From DATKEJ01 sp963768715 (GTDB lineage: Bacteria; Bacteroidota; Rhodothermia; Rhodothermales; DATKEJ01), in the NCBI GenBank assembly GCA_963768715.1, contig CAVYJC010000011.1, forward strand, positions 310,001 to 374,000: a stretch of 64,000 nucleotides of DNA, in the 5' to 3' direction. Below the pieces are notes generated by a model. It did not search any database and was not told where the DNA came from. It saw nothing but the letters and a program-made list of their open reading frames with translations. Position 1 is the first letter of the stretch; each line of letters starts with the position of its first letter. The position numbers were made by a program, and so were the translations under genes. Of this stretch, positions 1 through 8,677 are shown one piece after another.

Positions 1-2
1 GA

Positions 3-3000
3 TTTTCGCAGAACCAACGCCCCTCCCGTCCACAGAATCTGCGTGCGGAGTTCACAGGACGCGATGTCATACTTCATTGGGATGGTGCTTCAGATGACAA
101 GACGCCCACCTCGGCGCTCACATATAACGTTCGTATTGGGACTACGCCCGGAAGTATCGACGTGATGTCGCCTCTGACGAACCGAAGCGGATTCAGAACG
201 CTGAATCGTCGAGGCAACGTTGGACACACCCTCCAGTTCAGGCTTGACACGCCGCCTGACGGACGATACTACTGGAGTGTGCAGACTGTCGACCATGCAT
301 TCGCGGTTTCCCCGTTTGCGCCCGAAGCAGTTTTCATGGTCGGCCAGCACACATCGGACTTCGTGGACGTCGATGTTTCACTTCTCGGATACCGCGCCGG
401 CTCGACAGACTGGCTTGATTTGAATGAAGACGGATATTTGGATGTCTTCCTGACCGGCGCCGGCGACAGCGGTCCGCAAGCGTCGATCTACTACTACGAT
501 CCCGATCTGCGCACGTACAAGCTCGGAGAGACGAACGTGGCCCCCGTGATGAATAGCGGTACGGCATGGGGTGACTACGATAACGACGGCGACCTTGATC
601 TGGCGCTCATTGGCATACAGGGGCACAAGGCGGTCTCCAAGATTTATCGAAATGATGGGCTCGGTTCGATGACCGACATTAGCGCGCCACTTCCTCCCGT
701 GATGGACGGCGCCGTCGCCTGGTCGGATCTAGACAACGATGGTGACCTCGACCTCGTGCTTTCAGGGATGGGTCAGAATGGGCCCGTGACATCCGTCTTT
801 GTGAACGAGCACCGCGACGTGTTCTCCGCCCTACAGGTGAACCTGCTTCCGATGTCCCGATCGGCGATCGCGATCGGTGACTATGACGGCGATCTCGACA
901 ACGATATCCTGCTCGCCGGTTTCGACGGATTCTCGCCTCGGACGATTCTTTATCGGAATGAAGATTTTCCGCGCTTTGCGGAAGCTCCGATCAACGTTCC
1001 GGGCTTCATGGACGGCGATGCCGGCTGGGGCGATTTCGACGGCGACGGCGATATTGATCTGGCTGTTACCGGTACGACGATTGCGGGCGCCATGACGAAG
1101 ATTTACCAGAACCAGCGGAATGGCGTCCTGTCCGACGTGGGAGCCCCGCTCCCGTCACTTCAGGCTGGATCAATCGCTTGGGCCGACTTCGACGGGAACG
1201 GAAAGCTCGACGTGCTGGTGTCGGGCAGTGGAGCATCGAGGAATGAGACGGCCGTGTTCCGATATGTCGATCGCGACGAGGGATTCCAGCGTCTTCCGAT
1301 TGCCGACCTGCCTCAGATCGAAAGCGGCCACGCGGTTCCCGGAGACTATGACGGCGATGGACGTCTCGACGTGCTCGTCTCCGGTGAGGGTGGATTCTTT
1401 TCTACGGCGAGAGTCATTCGGAACCAGGTTCCTCTTTGGGAGAACACGCGACCCTCGGCCCCCAGCGAATTGAGCCACCGCTACGACGGCAACAAGCTGT
1501 ATCTGTTCTGGGAGGCGTCTCAGGATGCAGAGACCGCATCCTCCGGTTTGACGTACGATCTTCGCGTCAGCACGACAGAAAATGGGTCCGACATTATGAG
1601 CCCGGGTACGAGACCTGACGGGACGCGAATTATCGTCGGCCCCGGAAACGTCGGGTTGAATACACGGTGGGTTATCGACAACCCGCCGCCAGGACGCATC
1701 GTTTGGAGTGTCCACGCGATTGACGGTGGATTTCGGGCATCGAGGCGTTCGGAAGTGGATGTGCTTCGGATCGGGGAGACGGTGAGCGACTATGTAGAGG
1801 TGGATCCAGGATTCGCCGGTGCTTCCTACAGTGATGCTGATTTCGTCGACGTAGATGGCGACCAGGATCTCGACGTCAGTCTTTTCGGTGTCTCGGGAGC
1901 GTCTCAGATAGGAGCCCTGTACGAAAACGACGGTACGGGTCAGTTTCAGCGTCTCGCTGTCGAATTGCCCGCCGTCTCCCATGGGGATGCGGTATGGGGC
2001 GACTATGATAATGATGGCGATCCTGATCTATTCCTTACCGGAGAGGGTGAGAACGGCAGGATGGCCGCTATACTTCGCAACGACTCGGCGACGGTTTTCA
2101 CAGAGCTGCCGTTAGATCTTGAAGGTGTTGAGTTTTCATACTCCTCCTGGGTCGACATCGATGGAGACGGCGACCTCGACGTCGCATACGGCGGCGAAAC
2201 CGTTGAGGGCCTTCTGCTGAAGGTTCTCCTGAACGAAGGTGACGATACATTCGTCGAAGAACCCACCAACCTGCCCGCACTCATTCACGGGTCGATGGAC
2301 TGGACCGATTTGGATCACGACGGTGATGCAGACCTCCTGCTAACAGGGTCCGACGGAATCTTCCCGAGATCCGGTGTATTCCGCAATGACGGCCTGGGTT
2401 CGTTCACAGAGCTGAATGTCGATCTTACGCCGGTTTTCGACGGGACGGGCGACTGGGTTGACATAGACGGCGATGGAGACGCTGACATCGCACTGACAGG
2501 GAACGCCTTCGCTGGACCCACAACGAACATTTATCTGAATAGCGGAGGCACATTCACGCTGATAAGCGACCAGCTTCCCGGTGTCAGAGTGAGTTCCACT
2601 GCCTGGACCGACATTGACGGCGATGGCGACCTCGATCTGGCAATCGCCGGATGGGATGGACTTGCGCGCCAGACGAGGATCTACGCGAACAACGGCGCAG
2701 GCTTCTTCTCCGAAGTCTATACGACCACGCGAGGCGTTTCGGTAGGATCGCTTTCCTGGGGAGATGTCGATTCGGATGGCGATCCGGACCTGCTGGTCAC
2801 CGGGGCTTCGGATGAAAGTCCGATCACGCGGCTGTATCTGTACGGTCCGAATGAACCGTCCGGTGGACCGCCCTCGGGCAAGATCACTACGGCCGTCTCC
2901 GACGCACAGACCGACGCCGCCTTCCCACTGCCTGCAGACGGCTATCTGTTCCGCACAGCATATCCGAATCCTTTTGCCGAAAGCGCCACGGTGCCTTTCG

Positions 3001-3203
3001 CCGTTGGCAGCCTCCAGAAAGTCGAGGTGTCCCTTTACAATATTCTCGGGCAGCGGATAGCCCGGTTGTATTCGGGGACCGTACGGCCAAACGAGATGAA
3101 GTCGGCAGTCATTGATGCGAGGAAACTCTCCAGTGGGGCCTACTTGGTCCGCATCGAAGGTGAGCATTTCTCGGAAACACAGAGCATAATAGTCAACCGG
3201 TAA
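3..3203 (+). CDS. FN3/FG-GAP double-propeller surface protein, T9SS-exported (5' end missing)
   Basis: The frame is open to the left edge, so the N-terminus and signal peptide lie outside the window; a GTG near 162 is internal. Order seen: the end of a fibronectin-III-like module (about 3-330), seven FG-GAP/VCBS repeats with D-x-D-x-D-G cores such as DYDNDGDLDL and DFDGDGDIDL (to about 1,400), a second FN3-like module (about 1,440-1,770), seven more repeats (to about 2,830), then a C-terminal domain starting YPNPF and ending in a short basic tail. That ending is the type A T9SS sorting signal, which takes proteins across the outer membrane to the cell surface. FG-GAP repeats fold as calcium-binding propeller blades, so seven plus seven implies two closed propellers. 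The likely role is adhesion or ligand binding; no catalytic domain is visible. The next gene starts 6 bases downstream. Confidence 0.9.
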   Translation, partial: FSQNQRPSRPQNLRAEFTGRDVILHWDGASDDKTPTSALTYNVRIGTTPGSIDVMSPLTNRSGFRTLNRRGNVGHTLQFRLDTPPDGRYYWSVQTVDHAFAVSPFAPEAVFMVGQHTSDFVDVDVSLLGYRAGSTDWLDLNEDGYLDVFLTGAGDSGPQASIYYYDPDLRTYKLGETNVAPVMNSGTAWGDYDNDGDLDLALIGIQGHKAVSKIYRNDGLGSMTDISAPLPPVMDGAVAWSDLDNDGDLDLVLSGMGQNGPVTSVFVNEHRDVFSALQVNLLPMSRSAIAIGDYDGDLDNDILLAGFDGFSPRTILYRNEDFPRFAEAPINVPGFMDGDAGWGDFDGDGDIDLAVTGTTIAGAMTKIYQNQRNGVLSDVGAPLPSLQAGSIAWADFDGNGKLDVLVSGSGASRNETAVFRYVDRDEGFQRLPIADLPQIESGHAVPGDYDGDGRLDVLVSGEGGFFSTARVIRNQVPLWENTRPSAPSELSHRYDGNKLYLFWEASQDAETASSGLTYDLRVSTTENGSDIMSPGTRPDGTRIIVGPGNVGLNTRWVIDNPPPGRIVWSVHAIDGGFRASRRSEVDVLRIGETVSDYVEVDPGFAGASYSDADFVDVDGDQDLDVSLFGVSGASQIGALYENDGTGQFQRLAVELPAVSHGDAVWGDYDNDGDPDLFLTGEGENGRMAAILRNDSATVFTELPLDLEGVEFSYSSWVDIDGDGDLDVAYGGETVEGLLLKVLLNEGDDTFVEEPTNLPALIHGSMDWTDLDHDGDADLLLTGSDGIFPRSGVFRNDGLGSFTELNVDLTPVFDGTGDWVDIDGDGDADIALTGNAFAGPTTNIYLNSGGTFTLISDQLPGVRVSSTAWTDIDGDGDLDLAIAGWDGLARQTRIYANNGAGFFSEVYTTTRGVSVGSLSWGDVDSDGDPDLLVTGASDESPITRLYLYGPNEPSGGPPSGKITTAVSDAQTDAAFPLPADGYLFRTAYPNPFAESATVPFAVGSLQKVEVSLYNILGQRIARLYSGTVRPNEMKSAVIDARKLSSGAYLVRIEGEHFSETQSIIVNR

Positions 3204-3209
3204 CCAGTT

Positions 3210-4214
3210 ATGCGGAGTCAAGAGGTATACGTTTTCCGGTCGATTCTGACCTGGGTCTTTGCCGGTGTCCTCGTCAGTGTGACCGGAGTCACCGAGGCGG
3301 CGGGGCAGGGGATTCAGGAAAACCTCTACATTGAAGAGGCCGGGATCGTGAGCTACAACCAGGTTGAGACGCGAAAAGGCGATATACCCACCTCAGTGGC
3401 CTATTTTCGCGCGGACGGCACGCATCCTGAGATGTACTGGACCCGGCTCGAACCTTCCCCTGGCAAATACGATTTCTCACCCTTTATCAACGCCCTGGAA
3501 GAAGGTCGTAGACAGGGAGTCAAGATCGGAATCAGGATAATCACCGCGAACCCTCACGGTCGCATTTTCCCCAGTTGGGTGAAGGCGAAGACCGTGTCGA
3601 GGGACGGACGGACGGGGGTAGCCCCCGACTGGGATGATCCGTCCGTTCAGCAGTCCATCCGTAATCTTCTCGTCGCCCTCGGCAACCGCGTCAAGAATCA
3701 CCCGGCGTTTCTCTTTTGCGACATCGCCGCCATCGGCTGGGCGGGTGAGTGGACCACCGAGTGGCAGATGTTCCGCAATACCGACTTCATGCCCAGTGTC
3801 GCCAATCAGAAGAAATATATCGACTACCATATCGAGGCTTTCGGCGCCGAGAACCTCGTCGCTAATCTCGGAATGAGTACGGAGGTTCTGGCCTACGCCA
3901 TGTCACGTGGGGTCAACGGTTGGCGTCAGGACGGCTTTGGAAACTTCGTCAAGTTCATGACAGAGTATCCACCCAAGTTTCGAGACGTACCCGCCCTCTG
4001 GGATGTCAGCGGCCCACGCTTCTTCGAAATCTGGGGTGGTAATATGAGCGAGTGGCCAAATGAGTTGGTCACGTGGCCCATCGATCAAATCTTTGACGAG
4101 GCATTGAAGTACCGCGCAACCATGTTCGCAAATATGGGCTCGCCCATTCCAGCCAAGTACGTCGACGCCTATAAGCGCTTCCATCGAGCGATGATGGAGT
4201 ACGCGGAGAAGTAG
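3210..4214 (+). CDS. secreted glycoside-hydrolase-like TIM-barrel protein
   Basis: 334 aa with an N-terminal signal peptide (hydrophobic stretch about residues 11-30, cleavage after an A-A-G-Q region). The body looks like the barrel of GH42/DUF4832-type proteins: a W-x-R-L-E-P-S-P-G-K-Y-D-F segment (strand plus 'if it were a cliff' loop typical of such barrels), then G-I-R-I-I, then I-A-A-I-G-W-A-G-E-W, where the Glu resembles the acid/base position of the superfamily. No carbohydrate-binding or T9SS sorting domain is attached, so it probably stays in the periplasm or is released. It starts 6 bases after the FG-GAP gene and may be co-transcribed with it. Substrate cannot be inferred, and catalytic activity is not proven by the motifs. 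Confidence 0.6.
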   Translation: MRSQEVYVFRSILTWVFAGVLVSVTGVTEAAGQGIQENLYIEEAGIVSYNQVETRKGDIPTSVAYFRADGTHPEMYWTRLEPSPGKYDFSPFINALEEGRRQGVKIGIRIITANPHGRIFPSWVKAKTVSRDGRTGVAPDWDDPSVQQSIRNLLVALGNRVKNHPAFLFCDIAAIGWAGEWTTEWQMFRNTDFMPSVANQKKYIDYHIEAFGAENLVANLGMSTEVLAYAMSRGVNGWRQDGFGNFVKFMTEYPPKFRDVPALWDVSGPRFFEIWGGNMSEWPNELVTWPIDQIFDEALKYRATMFANMGSPIPAKYVDAYKRFHRAMMEYAEK

Positions 4215-4227
4215 ACGAGCCTCAGTT

Positions 4228-4248
4228 CGAAAAAGCGGCACTTTTTCG
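4228..4248 (+). terminator. hairpin after the TIM-barrel gene
   Basis: A perfect 8-bp inverted repeat, CGAAAAAG - 5-nt loop CGGCA - CTTTTTCG, lies 14 bases after the stop codon at 4214. The T-rich right arm makes it a plausible intrinsic terminator, but the stem is AT-rich and no clean T-tract follows. Confidence 0.45.
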
Positions 4249-4357
4249 CTTTCGGCGCACGATTCGAAATCTCGGCCGGATCACGACGACATACCCGTCG
4301 TTTACCATGTCGACATAGGGATTGGCATCCTATCGAAACTTCCCGGAGGAACTGCAA

Positions 4358-4873
4358 GTGAGTGTCCGTCGAGCAATTCGTCACGTCTTTCTTACGCTGC
4401 TCCTGTTCTCAGTTGGCTGCGCATCAAAAGGCGGCGACGACCTTCGTGCTTTCACGCCCGAGCATGTGAGCTACAATGACCTCGTTAAGGAGATTGCCTC
4501 GAGGAAGGGACACGTCGTCATTGTTAACTTCTGGGCCACGTGGTGTATGCCTTGCCGGATAGAATTTCCTGATTTTGTACGTTTTGGCAAGGAATTTGAG
4601 GATAAAGGGGTAGACGTCGTGTTCGTGTCAACCGATTATGAACCGGATATGCCACACGTGATCGACTTTTTGAAAGAAAACGAAGTACCCTGGCACTCGT
4701 ACATAAAAACCGGTGTGGATATGGACTTTATCTCGTCATTCCACCCCGAGTGGTCTGGTGCCCTGCCGGCCACTTTTGTGTACGACAAGAACGGCTCGCT
4801 GAGAGCCTTCTGGGAGGGACTTTCTTCATTCGACGAACTCGAAGACAACGTGTCAGCTATCCTCGAATCATGA
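4358..4873 (+). CDS. TlpA/ResA-like thioredoxin-fold lipoprotein
   Basis: About 171 aa. I chose the GTG at 4358 because GGAGG lies 8 bases upstream and the protein then opens with a compact lipoprotein signal ending in F-S-V-G-C (lipid-modified Cys about residue 21). The open frame extends to 4322 but that adds no signal. The thioredoxin fold follows, with active site W-A-T-W-C-M-P-C (Cys about 63 and 66) and a later cis-Pro segment (A-L-P-A-T-F). TlpA/ResA proteins are membrane-anchored thiol-disulfide reductants that act in the periplasm, for example on cytochrome c or other secreted thiol proteins; the target here is unknown. Its stop overlaps a possible ATG of the next thioredoxin-like gene (ATGA), so the two are probably made together. 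Confidence 0.85.
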   Translation: MSVRRAIRHVFLTLLLFSVGCASKGGDDLRAFTPEHVSYNDLVKEIASRKGHVVIVNFWATWCMPCRIEFPDFVRFGKEFEDKGVDVVFVSTDYEPDMPHVIDFLKENEVPWHSYIKTGVDMDFISSFHPEWSGALPATFVYDKNGSLRAFWEGLSSFDELEDNVSAILES

Positions 4874-4881
4874 GGATCAAG

Positions 4882-5490
4882 ATGCTTAAATATGTAACAA
4901 TACTCTTTTCGATACTGCTTCTGACCCTTGCAGCGTCAAGTCTCCAGGCTCAAGAAACACTTAAGATCGGGGCCCAGATGCCCTTGGCAACTAAGGGTTT
5001 GTCTGATGTCTCAGGTGGTAAGACGACGATAGGCTCTGTGAAGGGAGCTAAGGGTACACTCGTAATGTTCTGGTGTAACACCTGCCCGTGGGTGAAACGC
5101 TACGAGGAGCGCATGGTGGCCCTCGCGGCTGACTATATGGCGCGCGGCTTCGGCGTTATCGCCGTGAACCCGAACGATCCTGTAGCCTATCCTGGCGATT
5201 CGATGGATGAGATGAAACGGCAGGCCGAGAACAACGCATACGGGTTTCCTTACGTCGCGGACGCGGGATCCGAGGTCGCGAAAGCATTCGGAGCGAAACG
5301 GACGCCACAGGCCTTCCTTTTCAACGCATCGGACGTGCTGGTATATCAAGGGGCATTCGATGATAGTCCGTCGGATGCAGGCAAGGTCGAAGCGTCCTAC
5401 TTGAAGGACGCCCTCGATGCCGTCCTGGCCGGTAAAGCGATCGCCATGACGGAAACGAAGGCATTCGGCTGCACCATCAAGTTCCAGTAG
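4882..5490 (+). CDS. periplasmic redoxin/thioredoxin-like protein (PRX-like1 type)
   Basis: About 202 aa. Candidate starts are ATG 4870, which overlaps the previous stop as ATGA, and ATG 4882, which has GAGGA 5 bases upstream; I prefer 4882. A clear Sec signal peptide (M-L-K-Y then a hydrophobic core, cleavage near S-L-Q-A-Q) is followed by an AhpC/TSA-type fold with W-C-N-T-C-P-W-V (Cys about 65 and 68) and a conserved K-R-T-P-Q-A-F cis-Pro loop. Proteins of this subgroup are thiol peroxidase-like or thiol-disulfide oxidoreductases; exact activity is undetermined. Coupling to the TlpA-like lipoprotein suggests an electron donor/acceptor pair in the periplasm. The open frame continues upstream into the previous gene without a plausible alternative start. 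Confidence 0.82.
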   Translation: MLKYVTILFSILLLTLAASSLQAQETLKIGAQMPLATKGLSDVSGGKTTIGSVKGAKGTLVMFWCNTCPWVKRYEERMVALAADYMARGFGVIAVNPNDPVAYPGDSMDEMKRQAENNAYGFPYVADAGSEVAKAFGAKRTPQAFLFNASDVLVYQGAFDDSPSDAGKVEASYLKDALDAVLAGKAIAMTETKAFGCTIKFQ

Positions 5491-5523
5491 GCGCCCTCGC
5501 CGCCGCGCAGACGAAGCGTTCAG

Positions 5524-6129
5524 ATGAAGTCCGTAGACGGTTACCCTGTCGTCGATCACTACTATACGATCCAGGGCGAAGGCACATATGCTGGACGCGC
5601 AGCATATTTCATCCGACTTGCAGGTTGTGACGTCGGGTGTCCCTGGTGCGATACAAAGGAGAGCTGGTCCTTGGACGGTCGTCCGATTGTGCCGACGGAG
5701 GTCCTTGTTCATTGCGCCGTGTCCAGCGGGGGTGCTGTGGTTGTCGTAACCGGCGGTGAACCGACCATGCATCAGCTGGGGCCGCTCGTTGACTCCCTGC
5801 ATGAGGCCGGTCTTGAAGTGCACCTGGAAACGAGCGGCGCCTATGAGATTACAGGCGCCTTCGATTGGGTTACGCTGTCGCCCAAGAAATACAGCCCGCC
5901 GGTGGCAGCAAATTATCCACTCGTCGACGAACTGAAAGTCGTTGTGGCCCACCGATCGGATTTCGAATGGGGCGAGCGACATCTGATTCATTGCCCCGAC
6001 GGCGTGCACGCGTCGTTCCAGCCTGAGTGGGAGTCGCCGACCATGCTCCCTCTCATCGTCGAGTATGTCAAGGAGCACCCGAAGTGGCAGATCTCTTTGC
6101 AGACCCACAAGTACCTTGGCATAGCATGA
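5524..6129 (+). CDS. queE: 7-carboxy-7-deazaguanine synthase QueE
   Basis: 201 aa radical SAM enzyme that turns 6-carboxytetrahydropterin into 7-carboxy-7-deazaguanine in the queuosine (tRNA) pathway. Seen: the N-terminal substrate segment T-I-Q-G-E-G-T-Y-A-G, the cluster motif C-x3-C-x2-C at about Cys35, 39 and 42 (C-D-V-G-C-P-W-C), and the S-adenosylmethionine motif G-G-E-P-T-M near residue 80. Length fits the short QueE class. The stop overlaps the ATG of the LuxE-like gene (ATGA), so queE leads a coupled three-gene unit. No other queuosine genes (queC, queD, queF) are visible in the window. Confidence 0.93.
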   Translation: MKSVDGYPVVDHYYTIQGEGTYAGRAAYFIRLAGCDVGCPWCDTKESWSLDGRPIVPTEVLVHCAVSSGGAVVVVTGGEPTMHQLGPLVDSLHEAGLEVHLETSGAYEITGAFDWVTLSPKKYSPPVAANYPLVDELKVVVAHRSDFEWGERHLIHCPDGVHASFQPEWESPTMLPLIVEYVKEHPKWQISLQTHKYLGIA

Positions 6130-7106
6130 ACGTGGCGGAGATAGGCCGGCGGTTTCAGGAAGCCGGAGCACGCTTCGACGATATGGCAGAGGCCGCTTTC
6201 GAGCATCAGAGGGAGTGGAGCCCGACGTATCGGCGGTTTGCTGCGGGGCACAAATGGTCCGACTGGGCAACCGCGCCGTTTCTTCCGGTAGAGGCGTTTA
6301 AATGGCCGGGAATTGTCGATAGTGGGTCGACACGCCCCGAAGTCGTGTTTTCGAGCAGCGGCACCGGTGGGAAGCAAAGTCGCCATCCCGTAATCGATCT
6401 GAGTATCTACGAACGTTCAGTTGCCGCCCACTTTGTGGAAGTCTTCGGCGGCGGTGCGTTTCGGATCGCCGCCCATCTGCCGACCTATCGCCGGTCGGGC
6501 GAAACCTCGTCGCTGCTCCATATGGTGGACCTATTGATGCGAAAAGCCGGTACGCCGGAGAGCGGATTTGCACTCGACGAAGCAGAGTTCGACGAAATTC
6601 TCTGTCGCAAAGGAAACGAAGACGCTCCCGTGATGGTGTTTGGAACTGCCTTTGGTTTGCTCGACATGGTCGAGAAGAGGTCAAGGAGACTGCCGCCGAC
6701 GGCGGTTGTCGTTGAGACAGGTGGAATGAAGACTTACCGCCGCAACATTGCGAGGCGAGACCTGCACGAGCGGCTGGCCGAGGGTTTCGGCATTGCTCGC
6801 GATCGTGTGATGAGCGAGTATGGGATGTGCGAATTGCTGAGCCAGTGCTACACACGCGGCGGAGAAATCTACTATCCACCGTCCTGGATGCGATTCCGCG
6901 TGGTCGACGTCGAAGATCCTGAGCTGGAAGTTGAGGAGGGCTACCCCGGACTGCTCGCCCTCTTTGATCTAGCGAACATACACTCGGTCAGTGCGATTCT
7001 GACTTCCGATCTTGCGATTCAACGATCGAGCGGTTTCGAGCTTGTCGGACGAGCCGATGCCGCCGAAATCAGGGGATGTAACTTCCTCGTACAGCCAGAC
7101 CAGTGA
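6126..7106 (+). CDS. LuxE-like acyl-protein synthetase
   Basis: 326 aa, starting at the ATG that overlaps the queE stop. LuxE-family proteins (acyl-protein synthetase) activate a fatty acid as acyl-AMP and carry the acyl group on a Cys near the C-terminus before passing it to LuxC. Seen: an ANL-like Ser/Gly-rich nucleotide segment S-S-S-G-T-G-G-K-Q-S, a M-S-E-Y-G-M-C-E-L adenylate-binding-type motif, a G-R-A-D segment, and a C-terminal R-G-C (Cys about 318) in the position of the acylated Cys. It ends in a GTGA overlap with the LuxC-like gene. No luciferase genes are present, so the aldehyde or transferred acyl group must serve another purpose, which the sequence does not reveal. Confidence 0.82.
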   Translation: MNVAEIGRRFQEAGARFDDMAEAAFEHQREWSPTYRRFAAGHKWSDWATAPFLPVEAFKWPGIVDSGSTRPEVVFSSSGTGGKQSRHPVIDLSIYERSVAAHFVEVFGGGAFRIAAHLPTYRRSGETSSLLHMVDLLMRKAGTPESGFALDEAEFDEILCRKGNEDAPVMVFGTAFGLLDMVEKRSRRLPPTAVVVETGGMKTYRRNIARRDLHERLAEGFGIARDRVMSEYGMCELLSQCYTRGGEIYYPPSWMRFRVVDVEDPELEVEEGYPGLLALFDLANIHSVSAILTSDLAIQRSSGFELVGRADAAEIRGCNFLVQPDQ

Positions 7107-8173
7107 GTTTAGACGAATCGTTAAGAATGCGGGCGGAGGCGGTCGCAGCCGCTGCGGCCGAATGGCTCGATCCGCTTTTCGCCGATCGAGTTACTGCGAC
7201 GCAGGCGACGCTGGAAGCGCCGAATTCGTTTACACGTGAAGCCATCGACGAAGCGATAGACCTCGTCATGGCGAAAGTGCATCTCCAGTCGCTTGACGAA
7301 TGGATAGGCAGTCCACTGAAGGGTTCGCCACGACGCGTAGCGGTCTTGAATGCCGGGAACCTTCCTTTCGTCGGGCTACAAGATCTTCTTGCCGTCGTTC
7401 TTTCGGGTCACCGGTACCTGGGCGTCGTATCGAGAAGATCACCGCACCTTCTGCCGGCGTTTGGATCGAGTATCTGTCGCCATGCGCCGCAGGTAGAGAT
7501 TGATTTTGCCGATTTTCAGACGTCTTCGCGCCTTGCCGATGCGCTCATTGCAACAGGGTCGACAGCCACGGTTCAGATCATATCCCGACGCTTTCTGACT
7601 GCCGGGATTGCACTCGAGCGTCAGCTGTTGCGTGGAACACGGCAAGGTGCCGCCCTGCTCGACGGCTCCGAAAGCGCGACCGATCTCTATGAACTCGCAC
7701 GCGATGCCCTGTTGCACGAAGGGCGTGGATGTCGGAACGTGGCCGTGGTGCTCGCTCCCTCCGACTTGGATCCGGCGCGATTTGCCGAACAGGCTGACAG
7801 GTTCCGACGCGCATTTCCGGTACACTCTTCGACTCAGAAGGCACTGGCACGGGCCACGAAGCTCCTGCGGGCCGTGGAGGAACCCTTTCTGGGAGGCGAG
7901 GGATTCGTGATCGTGGAGAGCGACATCGCGCTGCGAGAGCCGTGCGTCATCCGATGGATCAGGTATGGCGATGAATCTAGTGCCGCGGACTGGCTAGAGC
8001 GTAATGAGAAACAGCTTCAAGTCGTAGTGGGACATGCTGACCAGTCGGAATGGATGCCGGACGCTGTCGACCACTGCGAGTTTGGCAAGAGCCAGGATCC
8101 GCCGCTGGACTGGCGTCCGGACGGCGTCGACACGATCTCGTTTTTGCGAACTATTGCGCTGACAGGTTTGTGA
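7103..8173 (+). CDS. LuxC-like acyl-CoA/acyl-protein reductase
   Basis: 356 aa, GTG start overlapping the stop of the LuxE-like gene. LuxC-family enzymes are aldehyde-dehydrogenase-fold reductases that reduce acyl-enzyme to aldehyde with NADPH. Seen: a nucleotide-binding-like region R-V-A-V-L-N-A-G-N-L-P-F, an I-A-T-G-S-T-A segment matching the ALDH cofactor loop, and H-E-G-R-G-C-R-N with Cys about 210, the likely catalytic Cys. It is somewhat shorter than Vibrio LuxC. With the upstream LuxE-like protein it would form a two-component fatty-acid reductase; the physiological aldehyde acceptor is unknown. Confidence 0.82.
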   Translation: MSLDESLRMRAEAVAAAAAEWLDPLFADRVTATQATLEAPNSFTREAIDEAIDLVMAKVHLQSLDEWIGSPLKGSPRRVAVLNAGNLPFVGLQDLLAVVLSGHRYLGVVSRRSPHLLPAFGSSICRHAPQVEIDFADFQTSSRLADALIATGSTATVQIISRRFLTAGIALERQLLRGTRQGAALLDGSESATDLYELARDALLHEGRGCRNVAVVLAPSDLDPARFAEQADRFRRAFPVHSSTQKALARATKLLRAVEEPFLGGEGFVIVESDIALREPCVIRWIRYGDESSAADWLERNEKQLQVVVGHADQSEWMPDAVDHCEFGKSQDPPLDWRPDGVDTISFLRTIALTGL

Positions 8174-8212
8174 AAAGCCGTAAGCTTACCTTTCTACCGA
8201 GGTAAAACCGAA

Positions 8213-8677
8213 ATGGAAGACAATCCAAAGGATACTGCCGTCAAGGCGCCGAAAAGTGCAGAAACGACGCCGGTTCCGACGAAAGCTTCGGAGGAAGCAG
8301 ACGGACGGATTGATCGCATCGTGCACGAAACGCGTCAGTTGGGGGACGACTTGATGGAGTGGGTAAATCTCCGTCTGAGGCTTGTCCAACTCGATGTCCA
8401 GGAACGCATCGATGAGGAACTTGACTTCGTATTTTCGGGAGTTGTCGTGCTCGCTCTGATCGCGATCGCCGTGCTTATGGCCACTTTCGCCCTGGCTTTC
8501 ATTCTTGGCGATCGGTTGGGTGATCTCTGGTACGGTTTTGCCATCATGGCAATAGTTTATGTTGTCGCCGCTGTGGTCATATCCAAGATTCATCCGCGTC
8601 TTGCGGCCGGATTTCGATCGAACTGGGTGAAGGAAAGACTCGAGCGCCACGACGATGCCTCCAAAACGGACCAATGA
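8213..8677 (+). CDS. phage holin family/YqjE-like membrane protein
   Basis: 154 aa. An acidic, charged N-terminal third is followed by an amphipathic stretch (about residues 40-75) and two hydrophobic segments (about 78-103 and 107-125), then a short charged tail. This layout fits the Holin-X/YqjE (DUF1469) family of small inner-membrane proteins; in bacteria these are usually host genes of unknown, possibly stress-related role rather than phage lysis genes, and no phage genes lie nearby. The stop overlaps the start of the next membrane protein (ATGA). Confidence 0.72.
   Translation: MEDNPKDTAVKAPKSAETTPVPTKASEEADGRIDRIVHETRQLGDDLMEWVNLRLRLVQLDVQERIDEELDFVFSGVVVLALIAIAVLMATFALAFILGDRLGDLWYGFAIMAIVYVVAAVVISKIHPRLAAGFRSNWVKERLERHDDASKTDQ

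Noticed and set aside
162..3203. Start of the first gene at GTG 162
   Set aside because: The same frame continues to the left edge and encodes the FN3-like module seen again downstream, so 162 is internal.
2340..3221. Minus-strand 293-aa frame opposite the FG-GAP repeats
   Set aside because: Shadow of a repetitive coding region; no recognisable domain.
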